Shown one piece after another: positions 1 through 8,505 of a stretch of DNA of 42,369 nt; position 1 is the stretch's first letter; each line of letters opens with the position of its first letter. The stretch is taken from assembly GCA_032055545.1 (NCBI GenBank), contig DAMBQR010000040.1, forward strand, positions 1 through 42,369. Reading direction: 5' to 3'. The position numbers were made by a program, and so were the translations under genes. This stretch comes from Pseudescherichia sp032055545 (GTDB lineage Bacteria > Pseudomonadota > Gammaproteobacteria > Enterobacterales > Enterobacteriaceae). Below the pieces are notes generated by a model, which was not told the origin of the DNA, did not search any database, and saw nothing but the letters and a program-made list of their open reading frames with translations.

Positions 1-1
1 C

Positions 2-166
2 GCTGAAGTGTGTTCAAGCCAGCAGATCTTTCGCTTTAAAGCGCGGTATGATTACCCGAATAAAAAGTTGCACCAACGCGACGAAAAGCATCAAATTAAT
101 CAGTTTCTGGCCGACTGGCTTAGGTACTGTTTAGCACATGGAGCAATGGCGATTCCGGTTTGTTAG
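2..166 (+). CDS. yqiB: YqiB, DUF1249 family protein (C-terminal part)
   Basis: The window opens inside a reading frame that runs 55 codons to a TAG. Its product ends with a conserved YqiB tail ([15 protein letters not shown], then a short hydrophobic end). YqiB belongs to the DUF1249 family, whose biochemical role is unknown. In E. coli it sits between nudF and cpdA, and the same gene order is seen here, with cpdA 28 bases downstream, probably in one operon. The start and most of the protein lie outside the window. The identification rests on the recalled E. coli sequence and on synteny. Confidence 0.85.
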
Positions 167-194
167 CATCGTGAAACCTACCTAAGGACACCAT

Positions 195-1022
195 TTGGAA
201 AGCCTGTTAAACCTGAATCTGGCGGGTGAGTCCAGTATCAGGATCTTACAAATAACCGATACTCACCTGTTCGCCGAAAAGCATGAAACGCTGTTAGGGG
301 TCAATACCTGGGAGAGCTATCAGGCGGTACTGGAAGCCATCCGGGCCGAACGGCGTCACTGCGATTTGATCGTCGCCACCGGCGATCTGGCACAGGATCA
401 CACCGCTGCGGCCTATCAGCACTTCGCTGAGGGTATCGCCAGCTTTGATGTGCCCTGCGTCTGGCTGCCCGGCAATCATGACTTCCAGCCCGCGATGTAT
501 AGCGCGCTGCAGGAGGCCGGTATTTCGGGTGCCAAACGGGTCTTCGCCGGTGACAGCTGGCAGATACTGCTGCTCGACAGCCAGGTCTTTGGCGTACCGC
601 ATGGTGAACTGAGTGAGTTTCAGCTGGAGTGGCTGGAGAAAAAGCTGGCGGAGTCGCCGGAGCGCTACACGCTGCTGCTGCTGCACCATCACCCGCTGCC
701 GGCGGGGTGCAGCTGGCTGGATCAGCACAGCCTGCGTAACTCGCAGGAGCTGGACAACGTGCTGGTGCGCTACCCGCGGGTTAAGCACCTGCTGTGCGGC
801 CATATTCATCAGGAGCAGGATCTCGACTGGAACGGCCGCCGCCTGCTGGCGACGCCCTCGACCTGCGTTCAGTTTAAGCCGCACTGCGCTAACTTTACCC
901 TGGATACCATCGCCCCAGGCTGGCGCTGGCTGGAGCTTAACGCCGACGGCACGCTGCATACCGAAGTCAGCCGCCTGCAGAGCAGCCGCTTCAGCCCCGA
1001 TACGGCGTCAGAAGGCTACTGA
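195..1022 (+). CDS. cpdA: 3',5'-cyclic-AMP phosphodiesterase CpdA
   Basis: Cytoplasmic metallophosphoesterase that hydrolyses cAMP to AMP and so tunes CRP signalling. All calcineurin-type metal motifs are visible: D22 and H24 (TDTHLF), D64 (GDLAQD), N94-H95 (GNHD), an HHHPLP block and GHIH. The length, 275 residues, is that of E. coli CpdA. The start is a TTG at 195, preceded by AAGGA at a suitable distance; the N-terminus MESLL matches E. coli. It follows yqiB closely and its stop overlaps the yqiA start by one base (TGATG), which indicates translational coupling. The link to CRP is notable because a candidate CRP site occurs at 5288-5303 in this window. Confidence 0.97.
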   Translation: MESLLNLNLAGESSIRILQITDTHLFAEKHETLLGVNTWESYQAVLEAIRAERRHCDLIVATGDLAQDHTAAAYQHFAEGIASFDVPCVWLPGNHDFQPAMYSALQEAGISGAKRVFAGDSWQILLLDSQVFGVPHGELSEFQLEWLEKKLAESPERYTLLLLHHHPLPAGCSWLDQHSLRNSQELDNVLVRYPRVKHLLCGHIHQEQDLDWNGRRLLATPSTCVQFKPHCANFTLDTIAPGWRWLELNADGTLHTEVSRLQSSRFSPDTASEGY

Positions 1023-1597
1023 TGGCGACGCTTCTCTATCTACACGGGTTTAACAGCTCGCCGCGTTCGGCAAAGGCCGTGGCGCTACAGCAGTGGCTGG
1101 CGGAGCACCATCCGCACATTGAGATGGTGGTGCCGCAGCTGCCGCCCTATCCGGCGGATGCTGCCGAACTGCTGGAGTCGCTGGTGCTGGGGCACGGCGG
1201 TGAGCCGCTTGGGCTGGTTGGCTCCTCGCTTGGCGGCTACTATGCCACCTGGCTCTCCCAGTGCTTTATGCTGCCCGCGGTGGTAGTCAATCCGGCGGTG
1301 CGTCCGTTTGAGCTGCTGGCCGATTATCTTGGCCGCAACGAGAACCCCTACACCGGACAGCAATATGTGCTAGAGTCACGCCATATTTACGATCTCAAAA
1401 CCATGCAGATCGATCCGCTGGAGGCGGCAGATTTAATCTGGCTGCTTCAGCAAACGGGTGATGAAGTGCTGGATTACCGCCAGGCCGTTGCCTACTACGC
1501 CTCGTGCCGCCAGACGGTTGAAGAGGGCGGAAACCATGCCTTTGTGGGCTTTGACGATCACTTTTCACAGATTATCGATTTCCTCGGGCTGCACTGA
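1022..1597 (+). CDS. yqiA: YqiA, alpha/beta-hydrolase esterase
   Basis: Small serine esterase (191 residues; about 193 in E. coli) of the UPF0227 alpha/beta-hydrolase family. The N-terminal LYLHGFNSSP supplies the oxyanion-type HGF motif, the nucleophile elbow is GSSLG with S69 as likely nucleophile, and a C-terminal GGNHAF carries the probable catalytic His. E. coli YqiA hydrolyses short acyl esters in vitro; its physiological substrate is not settled. The ATG overlaps the cpdA stop by one base and parE follows after 41 bases, the conserved cpdA-yqiA-parE arrangement. Confidence 0.95.
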   Translation: MATLLYLHGFNSSPRSAKAVALQQWLAEHHPHIEMVVPQLPPYPADAAELLESLVLGHGGEPLGLVGSSLGGYYATWLSQCFMLPAVVVNPAVRPFELLADYLGRNENPYTGQQYVLESRHIYDLKTMQIDPLEAADLIWLLQQTGDEVLDYRQAVAYYASCRQTVEEGGNHAFVGFDDHFSQIIDFLGLH

Positions 1598-1638
1598 GCC
1601 TCGCAGGGGACGATGCTGTCACTATCTACGAATACACC

Positions 1639-3531
1639 ATGACGCAATCCTATAACGCTGATGCCATTGAGGTATTAACCGGGCTTGAGCCGGTCCGCCG
1701 CCGCCCGGGGATGTATACCGACACTACTCGTCCTAACCATCTTGGTCAGGAAGTTATTGATAACAGCGTGGACGAAGCGCTGGCCGGACACGCCAAACGC
1801 GTGGAGGTGATCCTCCATGCCGATCAGTCGCTGGAGGTCATCGACGACGGACGCGGTATGCCGGTGGATATCCACCCGGAAGAGGGCGTTCCCGCCGTTG
1901 AGCTGATCCTCTGCCGCCTGCATGCGGGCGGTAAGTTCTCGAACAAAAACTACCAGTTCTCCGGCGGCCTGCACGGCGTGGGGATCTCGGTGGTTAACGC
2001 CCTGTCCAAGCGCGTTGAGGTCAACGTCAAGCGCGACGGTAAGGTCTATAACATCGCCTTTGCCAACGGCGATAAGGTGAAAGATCTCTCCGTGGTCGGC
2101 AGCACGCCGAAGCGCACCACCGGAACCAGCGTTCACTTCTGGCCGGACGAAAGCTTTTTCGACAGCCCGCGCTTCTCGGTATCGCGCCTGACCCACGTGC
2201 TGAAGGCCAAAGCGGTGCTCTGCCCCGGCGTGGAGATTGTCTTTAAAGATAAAGTTAACGACAGCGAGCAGCGCTGGTGCTACGCCGACGGTCTCAACGA
2301 CTACCTGGCCGAAGCGGTTAACGGCCTGCCGACCCTGCCGGAGAAGCCCTTTATCGGCGCGTTTGCCGGTGATACCGAGGCGGTAGACTGGGCGCTGCTG
2401 TGGCTGCCGGAGGGCGGCGAGCTGCTCACCGAGAGCTATGTAAACCTGATCCCTACCATGCAGGGCGGGACGCACGTCAACGGCCTGCGTCAGGGGCTGC
2501 TGGATGCGATGCGCGAGTTTTGCGAATACCGCAATATTCTGCCGCGCGGCGTTAAGCTGTCGGCAGAGGATATCTGGGACCGCTGCGCCTACGTGCTGTC
2601 GGTGAAGATGCAGGATCCGCAGTTTGCCGGGCAGACCAAAGAGCGTCTGTCGTCGCGCCAGTGCGCCGCGTTCGTTTCCGGCGTGGTGAAAGACGCCTTT
2701 AGCCTGTGGCTGAACCAGAACGTGCAGGCGGCGGAGATGCTGGCCGAGATGGCGATCTCCAGCGCCCAGCGTCGTCTGCGGGCGGCGAAGAAGGTGGTGC
2801 GTAAAAAGCTCACCAGCGGCCCGGCGCTGCCCGGCAAGCTGGCGGACTGCACCGCGCAGGATCTCAACCGCACCGAGCTGTTCCTGGTAGAGGGTGACTC
2901 GGCGGGCGGCTCGGCCAAGCAGGCCCGCGACCGTGAATTTCAGGCGATCATGCCGCTGAAGGGTAAGATTCTCAACACCTGGGAGGTCTCCTCTGACGAG
3001 GTGCTGGCTTCGCAGGAGGTACACGACATTTCGGTAGCGATTGGTATCGATCCGGACAGCGAAGATCTGACTCAGCTGCGTTACGGCAAGATCTGCATCC
3101 TCGCCGATGCCGACTCCGACGGTCTGCACATCGCCACGCTGCTCTGCGCGCTGTTTGTGAAGCACTTCCGCACGCTGGTGAAGCATGGTCACGTCTATGT
3201 GGCGCTGCCGCCGCTCTACCGTATCGATCTGGGCAAAGAGGTCTACTACGCCCTGACCGAAGAGGAGAAGGCGGGCGTGCTGGAGCAGCTGAAGCGTAAG
3301 AAGGGCAAGCCTAACGTCCAGCGCTTTAAAGGGCTGGGGGAGATGAACCCGATGCAGCTGCGCGAGACCACGCTCGATCCGAACACTCGCCGCCTGGTGC
3401 AGCTCACCATTAGCGACGATGACGATCAGCGCACCAACGCCATTATGGATATGCTGCTGGCCAAGAAGCGCTCGGAAGACCGCCGCAACTGGCTGCAGGA
3501 AAAAGGCGATATGGCCGATATCGAAGCCTGA
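1639..3531 (+). CDS. parE: DNA topoisomerase IV subunit B
   Basis: ATPase subunit of topoisomerase IV (ParC2ParE2), which decatenates daughter chromosomes and relaxes supercoils. The 630-residue length equals E. coli ParE. Order: GHKL ATPase with EVIDNSVDEALAGHA and the glycine-rich GGLHGVGISVVNALS lid; a transducer domain; a TOPRIM domain with EGDSAGGSAKQARD and the metal-binding DADSDGLHI. The quinolone-region stretch around LKGKILNTWEVSSDEVLAS looks wild type. It is the last gene of the cpdA-yqiA-parE run and is followed by a strong intrinsic terminator. ParC is encoded about 10 kb away on the same strand. Confidence 0.98.
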   Translation: MTQSYNADAIEVLTGLEPVRRRPGMYTDTTRPNHLGQEVIDNSVDEALAGHAKRVEVILHADQSLEVIDDGRGMPVDIHPEEGVPAVELILCRLHAGGKFSNKNYQFSGGLHGVGISVVNALSKRVEVNVKRDGKVYNIAFANGDKVKDLSVVGSTPKRTTGTSVHFWPDESFFDSPRFSVSRLTHVLKAKAVLCPGVEIVFKDKVNDSEQRWCYADGLNDYLAEAVNGLPTLPEKPFIGAFAGDTEAVDWALLWLPEGGELLTESYVNLIPTMQGGTHVNGLRQGLLDAMREFCEYRNILPRGVKLSAEDIWDRCAYVLSVKMQDPQFAGQTKERLSSRQCAAFVSGVVKDAFSLWLNQNVQAAEMLAEMAISSAQRRLRAAKKVVRKKLTSGPALPGKLADCTAQDLNRTELFLVEGDSAGGSAKQARDREFQAIMPLKGKILNTWEVSSDEVLASQEVHDISVAIGIDPDSEDLTQLRYGKICILADADSDGLHIATLLCALFVKHFRTLVKHGHVYVALPPLYRIDLGKEVYYALTEEEKAGVLEQLKRKKGKPNVQRFKGLGEMNPMQLRETTLDPNTRRLVQLTISDDDDQRTNAIMDMLLAKKRSEDRRNWLQEKGDMADIEA

Positions 3532-3537
3532 TAAACC

Positions 3538-3564
3538 AGCCCCGCAAGTGCGGGGCTTTTTTTT
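3538..3564 (+). terminator. Intrinsic terminator after parE
   Basis: A perfect 8-bp stem (AGCCCCGC / GCGGGGCT) with an AAGT loop is followed directly by eight T residues, seven bases after the parE stop. This closes the cpdA-parE transcription unit. Confidence 0.95.
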
Positions 3565-3575
3565 ACCCCCTCCGC

Positions 3576-3591
3576 TACCCCTTTAGGTGAC
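3576..3591 (+). promoter_or_regulatory. Candidate NarL/NarP 7-2-7 site in the yeaR promoter
   Basis: TACCCCT at 3576-3582 fits the NarL heptamer consensus TACYYMT in full. After two bases a partial inverted heptamer follows (AGGTGAC, four of seven). A -10-like TATGAT at 3615-3620 would put the start near 3627, so the site centre lies near -43. As I recall, the E. coli yeaR-yoaG promoter is activated by NarL from about this position. The match is by eye; the second half site is weak. Confidence 0.45.
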
Positions 3592-3667
3592 TCAACTTCC
3601 CGTTTTAACAGGTATATGATCTGCAACATAAGTTTCGCCCGACCACCACCTAACAAGAGGATGAAAC

Positions 3668-4000
3668 ATGCAGCGCATTGTCATACCAACCCACTACGTT
3701 CACGTCCGCTCGACGCCCCTGTGGACCAAAGAGACTGCGCCAGCTTCTATCTGGCAACGGCATCTGGATGCGGGAACGCGGCAGGGGGTGAACCCACGCC
3801 TCTGCGTGATGCAGGGAACGATCCGCTACTACGGGTACGCCGATGAGACCAGCCCGGAGCCGGTGGAGACCCTGACCATTGAAGCAGGGCAGTTTGGCGT
3901 CTTTCCGGCAGAGAAGTGGCACCGCATCGAAGCCCTGTCTGACGATACGGTATTTAACGTCGATTTTTGGGTCGATCCGCAAGTGCTCATTGAAGGTTGA
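3668..4000 (+). CDS. yeaR: YeaR-like DUF1971 cupin protein
   Basis: A 110-residue single-domain protein clearly homologous to E. coli YeaR (119 residues, DUF1971, cupin-like fold): shared blocks include Y-x-H-x-RSTP, ERHLD/QRHLD-x-GTR, PRL-x-VM, GYADE and FPAEKWHRIEA. In E. coli yeaR is the first gene of a nitrate- and nitric-oxide-induced operon with yoaG, and has been proposed to act in tellurite or NO tolerance; its reaction is unknown. Here too a YoaG relative follows after 10 bases. E. coli carries this operon elsewhere on the chromosome, so this is a different location or an extra copy. The start has an AAGAGG Shine-Dalgarno 8 bases upstream. Confidence 0.85.
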   Translation: MQRIVIPTHYVHVRSTPLWTKETAPASIWQRHLDAGTRQGVNPRLCVMQGTIRYYGYADETSPEPVETLTIEAGQFGVFPAEKWHRIEALSDDTVFNVDFWVDPQVLIEG

Positions 4001-4010
4001 GGTAGATATC

Positions 4011-4349
4011 ATGACCATGGAAAACAGAGGCTACTCCTTAGCAGTTACACACGGCAGCAGCAGCGCAACGGCAGAGAAAGTTTATCTGAAACCGATGTCG
4101 CTCTACGTACCGGCTCTCGCCCATACGGCGGTAGCGGAGCTTATCAACACGCTGGCAGATAAAAGTGAAAGCGAGAAAGGTTTTACGTTGACGGTAACGA
4201 ACAACAATAATGGCGTATCGGCCGATAAAGACTTTTCCCGCCTTGCTGAATTAGAGGATGCCACCACGGCGGCGGACACGGTGAAGGATCTGATTAATAT
4301 CGTACGCGGTTATGAGTCAGACGAAGAGACCAACGTCTGCGGCTGGTAA
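4011..4349 (+). CDS. YoaG-like protein with two tandem DUF1869 domains
   Basis: A 112-residue protein ending in a segment nearly identical to the tail of E. coli YoaG (VKDLINIVRGYES...NVCGW). YoaG has about 60 residues and forms a dimer; this protein is about twice as long. Residues about 8-50 (YSLAVTHGSS...TAVAELINTLAD) repeat the pattern of residues 56-103 (FTLTVTNNNN...TVKDLINIVRG), so it reads as an internal duplication or fusion of two YoaG units. The start ATG at 4011 has GAGG upstream overlapping the end of yeaR; the two genes are 10 bases apart and should be co-transcribed. Function is unknown beyond the nitrate/NO response of the E. coli operon. Confidence 0.8.
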   Translation: MTMENRGYSLAVTHGSSSATAEKVYLKPMSLYVPALAHTAVAELINTLADKSESEKGFTLTVTNNNNGVSADKDFSRLAELEDATTAADTVKDLINIVRGYESDEETNVCGW

Positions 4350-4354
4350 ACATC

Positions 4355-5194
4355 TTACCCCGCCGTGTGATTCTTCCGGTACTGGAGCGGCGTCTCGCCG
4401 ATGCCTTTTTTAAAAGAGCTAATAAACCAGGTCACGTCGGAAAAACCCACCCGCGCGGCGATCTCGCGCACGCTCTCGTCGCTGTGCAGCAGGCACTCAC
4501 AGGCCTTGCGCAGCCGTAGCGTGTTCAGGTAGTCGTGGATCTTCTCGCCCGTTTCAGCATGAAATTTCCGCGACACGTAGCTGCGCGATTTCCCCAGCTC
4601 GTTCGCCAGGACGTCGAGGCTAAATTTACGCTGGTAGTGCTCGTCCAGCCAGAACATCGCCTGGCTGGCAATGCTGCGGCTGTCGCCGGGCGCGCCGTCG
4701 CGATCGGCAGGCAGCATGGCAAAGAGGCTGATGAGCAGGCTGGCGACGCTTTCGCTGTTCATCGGCTGCGGGTAGCAGCTAAACAGATAGTCAATATGGC
4801 TATGACAGGCGGCAACATCCGCCACCCACGCCGGGCCGCCGCGCCGGGAGAGCTTCTGTAACCGCTGCTGGGCCTGCGGGAAATCACGCAGTGCCTTCAG
4901 CACCGCATGGTGATCGAGGTGGATAATAGTACGCCGGTAGATCGCTTCGGCCTGCTCGTCCACCATCACCTTATGCAGGGTAAAGGGCGGAAAGAAGAAG
5001 AGTCGCCCTGGTCGCATGGTGTAGTGGCGATTATCGACGATCGCTACCCCGAAACCCTCCTCAACGTAGAGGATCTCCAGACACTGGTGCCAGTGATGAT
5101 AGCGCACGGTATTAGCAAACAGGCGGCTGAACGACACCACGGCATCGTTTAAGGTAATTAGCTCCAGATAGTCAGACTTTGGCTCATCGCGCAT
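4355..5194 (-). CDS. AraC-family transcriptional regulator
   Basis: 279 residues. The N-terminal half is cupin-like (HHWHQCLEILYVEEGFG, then RPGRLFFFPPFTLHKV), the usual sugar-sensing domain. The C-terminal 100 residues form the double helix-turn-helix of the AraC/XylS family: SLDVLANELGKSRSYVSRKFHAETGEKIHDYLNTLRLRKA..., then VREIAARVGFSDVTWFISSFKKGIGETPLQYR. It is divergent from the DUF2264-permease-GH88 operon across 168 bases, so it most likely controls that operon in response to an oligosaccharide. It ends 5 bases from the YoaG-like gene, convergently. No close named relative is recognised. Confidence 0.9.
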   Translation of the reverse strand: MRDEPKSDYLELITLNDAVVSFSRLFANTVRYHHWHQCLEILYVEEGFGVAIVDNRHYTMRPGRLFFFPPFTLHKVMVDEQAEAIYRRTIIHLDHHAVLKALRDFPQAQQRLQKLSRRGGPAWVADVAACHSHIDYLFSCYPQPMNSESVASLLISLFAMLPADRDGAPGDSRSIASQAMFWLDEHYQRKFSLDVLANELGKSRSYVSRKFHAETGEKIHDYLNTLRLRKACECLLHSDESVREIAARVGFSDVTWFISSFKKGIGETPLQYRKNHTAG

Positions 5195-5287
5195 AGTGCA
5201 ATAAAACTCAACTTTTACCCCTCTGCACGCCTTTATAAACCACCTTTTTAAATTTTCTCAACTGCGAGTTTATCCATCTTTCCCGGC

Positions 5288-5303
5288 TGTGACGTGGGTA
5301 ACA
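5288..5303 (+). promoter_or_regulatory. Candidate class II CRP site for the DUF2264 operon
   Basis: TGTGA-N6-TAACA matches nine of ten core positions of the CRP consensus TGTGA-N6-TCACA. A -10-like TATTCT at 5326-5331 predicts a start near 5337, placing the CRP centre (5295.5) close to -42, the class II position. The site lies in the divergent AraC/DUF2264 gap, so glucose repression of the uronate operon is a reasonable inference. Confidence 0.6.
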
Positions 5304-5362
5304 TTTCTCCGCGCCAGCGATTCACTATTCTTGAGCCACTTTGATAAGAGGCTGATGCGGAA

Positions 5363-7174
5363 ATGGAAACATCAAATGTATTGTCATCCCGGCAGGACGT
5401 TGTTGAGCTGGTCACGGAGATGCTGGACGCGCTGGATAAGCAGTTTCCCGAGGGGCAATCACGCTTCGCGCTAGGCAACACCTGCGCCCACTACAGCGTT
5501 GACATTGCCAACATGGAAGGGTTGTCGCGGGCGCTGTGGGGTCTGTTTCCGCTGCTGGCCGCCGGGGAGGAGATACCGCTCAGCGCGAAATACATTGCCG
5601 CCATCAAGCAGGGGACCGATCCGCACAGCCCGGGCTACTGGGGCGAGACCGGGCCTTACGATCAGCGGCTGGTGGAGATGGCGGCCTACGGCCTCGGCCT
5701 GGCGCTGATGCAGGACCGGCTGCTGGCGTATTTCTCCCCGCGCGAGCAGGCGAACCTCTACGCCTGGCTGAATCAAATCAGCGACGCCGAAATGCCCGAC
5801 AGCAACTGGAACTACTTTGCCATCATGGTCCAGCTTGGCTTTAAGCGTGCCGGGCTGCCGTGGGATCGTGACGCGGTAGAGCGGCGCTTTACGATGATGG
5901 AGGCTTACTATCTTGGCGATGGCTGGTACTCCGATGGTCCAGGGAGGCCAAAGGATTACTACATCTCGATGGCGTTTCATTTCTATGGGCTGATCTACGC
6001 CACGCTCAACGCCGAGGACGATCCGCATCGCACCGCTACTCTGCGGGAGAGGGCGCAGCTGTTCGCTCAGGACTTTATCTACATGTCGGCGGCGGGGGGA
6101 GAATCGGTGCCCTTTGGCCGCAGCCTGACCTACCGCTTTGCGATGGTGGCCTTCTGGAGCGCGGTCGCCTTTGCTGAGCTGGAGGCATTTACGCCGGGCA
6201 TCGTGAAGGGGATCGTTCTCCGCCACCTGCGCTGGTGGCTGACGCAGCCCATCTTTGACCGGGACGGCATTCTGACCCTCGGTTTTGCCTACCCAAACCT
6301 TGTCATGTGCGAGGATTATAACTCCCCCGGCTCGCCCTACTGGGCGCTGAAGGTGTTCCTGATCCTCGCTCTCCCCGACGCGCATCCGTTCTGGCAGGCA
6401 GAGGAGGAGCCTTTACCGACGCTGGCGATGCAGAGAACGATCCCGCATGCCGGACAGATCCTGATGCACAGCGAAGCTTCGCGGCACGTCTGCATGCTCA
6501 CCTCCGGCCAGCTTGAGCTGAACAACTACGTCAATACCGAGGCGAAATACACCAGGTTTGCCTACTCCAGCCGCTTCGGTTTCACCATCGAGCGCGGACG
6601 CTACGGCATCAAGCACGCCGCCTGCGACAGCATGCTGCTGCTGGCAGAAGGGGATGAGTACTACCGGGGACGTCGCGGCTGTGACGAGACCGTGGTCAGC
6701 GACGCGTACATCTTCTCGCGCTGGTCACCCTGGCACGACGTGCAGGTGGCGACCTGGCTAATCCCCTGCGGCGACGGTCATCTGCGGCTGCACTGCATCG
6801 ACACCGCACGTCACCTGAACAGCGTTGAGGGCGGCTTCGCAGTGATGAAGGCCGCGCATCAGACGTCAGCCTCTGGCTGCGTGGTTCACGCTGCGAACGG
6901 CAGCAGCGCTATCTACGATCTCTCGTTTGGCCTTGAGCGCCACGGCGACTGCGTCATTACCCCACCCAACAGCAGCGTAATGTTTGCCGAGTGCGCGGCG
7001 ATCCCGGTATTAACCGCCACCCTGACGCCGGGACGTCACTGGCTCTGCTGCGCTGCTATTGCGGGCGATCCACAGCAGAGCGATTTGGCCTCCGTAACGG
7101 AGGTGCGTTTAGAAGGCGGGACGCTGACGGTGCGCCATCCCGCAATGAAAACCGCTTTAGTCATCACGTTATAA
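5363..7174 (+). CDS. DUF2264 domain protein, probable glycoside-processing enzyme
   Basis: 603 residues without signal peptide or membrane segments, so cytoplasmic. The N-terminal two thirds look like the DUF2264 fold, an (alpha/alpha)-barrel-type domain: MEGLSRALWG near residue 50, GYWGETGPYDQRLVEMA near 95, DSNWNYFAIMVQLGF near 150 and DGWYSDGPGRPKDYYISMAFHFYG near 190. The C-terminal third is probably beta-rich. DUF2264 proteins occur in carbohydrate gene clusters; I recall some being linked to CAZy family GH154 (beta-glucuronidase), but I cannot verify that here. First gene of an operon with a LacY-type permease (45 bases on) and GH88 hydrolase. Exact substrate unknown. The Shine-Dalgarno is weak, and the start is chosen because it precedes all conserved sequence. 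Confidence 0.8.
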   Translation: METSNVLSSRQDVVELVTEMLDALDKQFPEGQSRFALGNTCAHYSVDIANMEGLSRALWGLFPLLAAGEEIPLSAKYIAAIKQGTDPHSPGYWGETGPYDQRLVEMAAYGLGLALMQDRLLAYFSPREQANLYAWLNQISDAEMPDSNWNYFAIMVQLGFKRAGLPWDRDAVERRFTMMEAYYLGDGWYSDGPGRPKDYYISMAFHFYGLIYATLNAEDDPHRTATLRERAQLFAQDFIYMSAAGGESVPFGRSLTYRFAMVAFWSAVAFAELEAFTPGIVKGIVLRHLRWWLTQPIFDRDGILTLGFAYPNLVMCEDYNSPGSPYWALKVFLILALPDAHPFWQAEEEPLPTLAMQRTIPHAGQILMHSEASRHVCMLTSGQLELNNYVNTEAKYTRFAYSSRFGFTIERGRYGIKHAACDSMLLLAEGDEYYRGRRGCDETVVSDAYIFSRWSPWHDVQVATWLIPCGDGHLRLHCIDTARHLNSVEGGFAVMKAAHQTSASGCVVHAANGSSAIYDLSFGLERHGDCVITPPNSSVMFAECAAIPVLTATLTPGRHWLCCAAIAGDPQQSDLASVTEVRLEGGTLTVRHPAMKTALVITL

Positions 7175-7219
7175 ATAAAAAAACCTCTCTTACCCTTACA
7201 TACCTTCGTCGAGGATAGT

Positions 7220-8473
7220 ATGGAAAAAATAATTAAAAATAGTCGGACTGAATATTACAAAATCAGCGCCTTTATCTTTCTCTACTTCTTTACCTGGTCG
7301 GCCAGCATTGGCCTGCTGGCCATCTGGCTCGGACAAAAAGCGAACTTAAGCGGAACGGTGATCGGCACGGTATTTGCCGTCAACGGTATCTTCTCGGTGA
7401 TCCTGAAACCGATCTACGGCTACATTCTGGATAAGATCGGCATGAGCAAATACCTGCTCTATTTCGTGGTTGCCGTGTCAGCCCTGATGGCCCCGTTCTT
7501 TATCTATGTTTACCAGCCGCTGCTGCTCTCCAACACGCTGCTGGGGATTATCGTCGGTGCCATCTATTTAAGCTTCGCCTGGTACGCGGGCGTGGCGGCC
7601 TGCGAATCCTATACCGACCGCTACAGCCGCCTGAACGGCATGGAGTTCGGCCAGATCCGCATGTGGGGATCGCTGGGCTGGGCGGTGGCCTCCTCCTTCT
7701 CCGGCCTGCTGTTTAACCTCTCTCCGGCCTATAACTTCATTATGGGCAGCGTGGCCTCCCTTGTGATGCTGGGGGTGCTGTTTAGCCTGAAGGTCGATAC
7801 ACGAACCGAGCGTGCGGGTGAGGTGCTGGCGAAGGAGAAGATCGTCCCCGCCGACGTCTATGCCCTGTTGAAAAACCGCAAGTTCTGGGCCTTCTGCCTC
7901 TATGTAGCAGGCGTGGCGTGGATGATGTTTATCGCCGAGCAGCAGTTCTCCCGCTACTTCGTTACCTTCTTTGAGGACGTGCACCAGGGCAACGCCGTGT
8001 TTGGCTATCTGGGCACCGTGCAGTCGGGGATGGAGTTTGTCATGTACATGATCGTTCCGATGTTTGTGAACTACGTCGGGGCCAAGCGCGGGCTGCTGAT
8101 CGTCGGGCTGGTGGTGGGCGCGCGGCTGATTATCTCCGGACTGTGTGATTCCCATCTCTTAATCTCCGTGCTCAAGCCGCTCTACGGTCTGGAGATCTGC
8201 CTCCTGCTGGTGTCGGTCTTTAAATATATCGCCGAGCATTTTGACAAGCGCGTGAACGCCACCATGTACCTGCTGGGCTACCAGGCGATGCTCTATGTCG
8301 GCAACGTGGTGGTCTCCTCCCCGGCGGGGATCCTCTACGACAAAATTGGCTTTGAGCAGACCTATATCATCATGGGCGCGACGGCCCTGATCTTTACCCT
8401 TATCTCTGCCTTTACCCTGTCGGCCTGCCAGAGCAAGCGGCGCGGCGCGCCTGCGGTCAAGGTCGCCGGGTAG
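7220..8473 (+). CDS. LacY-family (oligosaccharide:H+ symporter) MFS permease
   Basis: 417 residues, the length of LacY, with twelve predicted membrane helices. Alignment with LacY by eye runs end to end: CESYTDRYSR...FGQIRMWGSLGWA matches VEAFIEKVSR...FGRARMFGCVGWA, so the sugar-binding pair E126/R144 is kept as E129/R147. LacY R302 and E325 also have counterparts (VGARLIISG; LEICLLLVSVFKYI). H322 is replaced by Tyr, and the charge pair D237/K358 is replaced by Phe and Leu, so specificity differs from lactose. Between DUF2264 and GH88 genes it most likely imports a uronic-acid-containing oligosaccharide. GAGGA precedes the ATG by six bases. Confidence 0.9.
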   Translation: MEKIIKNSRTEYYKISAFIFLYFFTWSASIGLLAIWLGQKANLSGTVIGTVFAVNGIFSVILKPIYGYILDKIGMSKYLLYFVVAVSALMAPFFIYVYQPLLLSNTLLGIIVGAIYLSFAWYAGVAACESYTDRYSRLNGMEFGQIRMWGSLGWAVASSFSGLLFNLSPAYNFIMGSVASLVMLGVLFSLKVDTRTERAGEVLAKEKIVPADVYALLKNRKFWAFCLYVAGVAWMMFIAEQQFSRYFVTFFEDVHQGNAVFGYLGTVQSGMEFVMYMIVPMFVNYVGAKRGLLIVGLVVGARLIISGLCDSHLLISVLKPLYGLEICLLLVSVFKYIAEHFDKRVNATMYLLGYQAMLYVGNVVVSSPAGILYDKIGFEQTYIIMGATALIFTLISAFTLSACQSKRRGAPAVKVAG

Positions 8474-8505
8474 GGTATTCATTCATTAAGAAGAAGGACC
8501 GGAAT

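Noticed and set aside
1675..3192. 505-codon open frame on the minus strand within parE
   Set aside because: It lies wholly antisense to a full-length, well-conserved parE; long antisense frames are common in GC-rich genes and the product resembles nothing.
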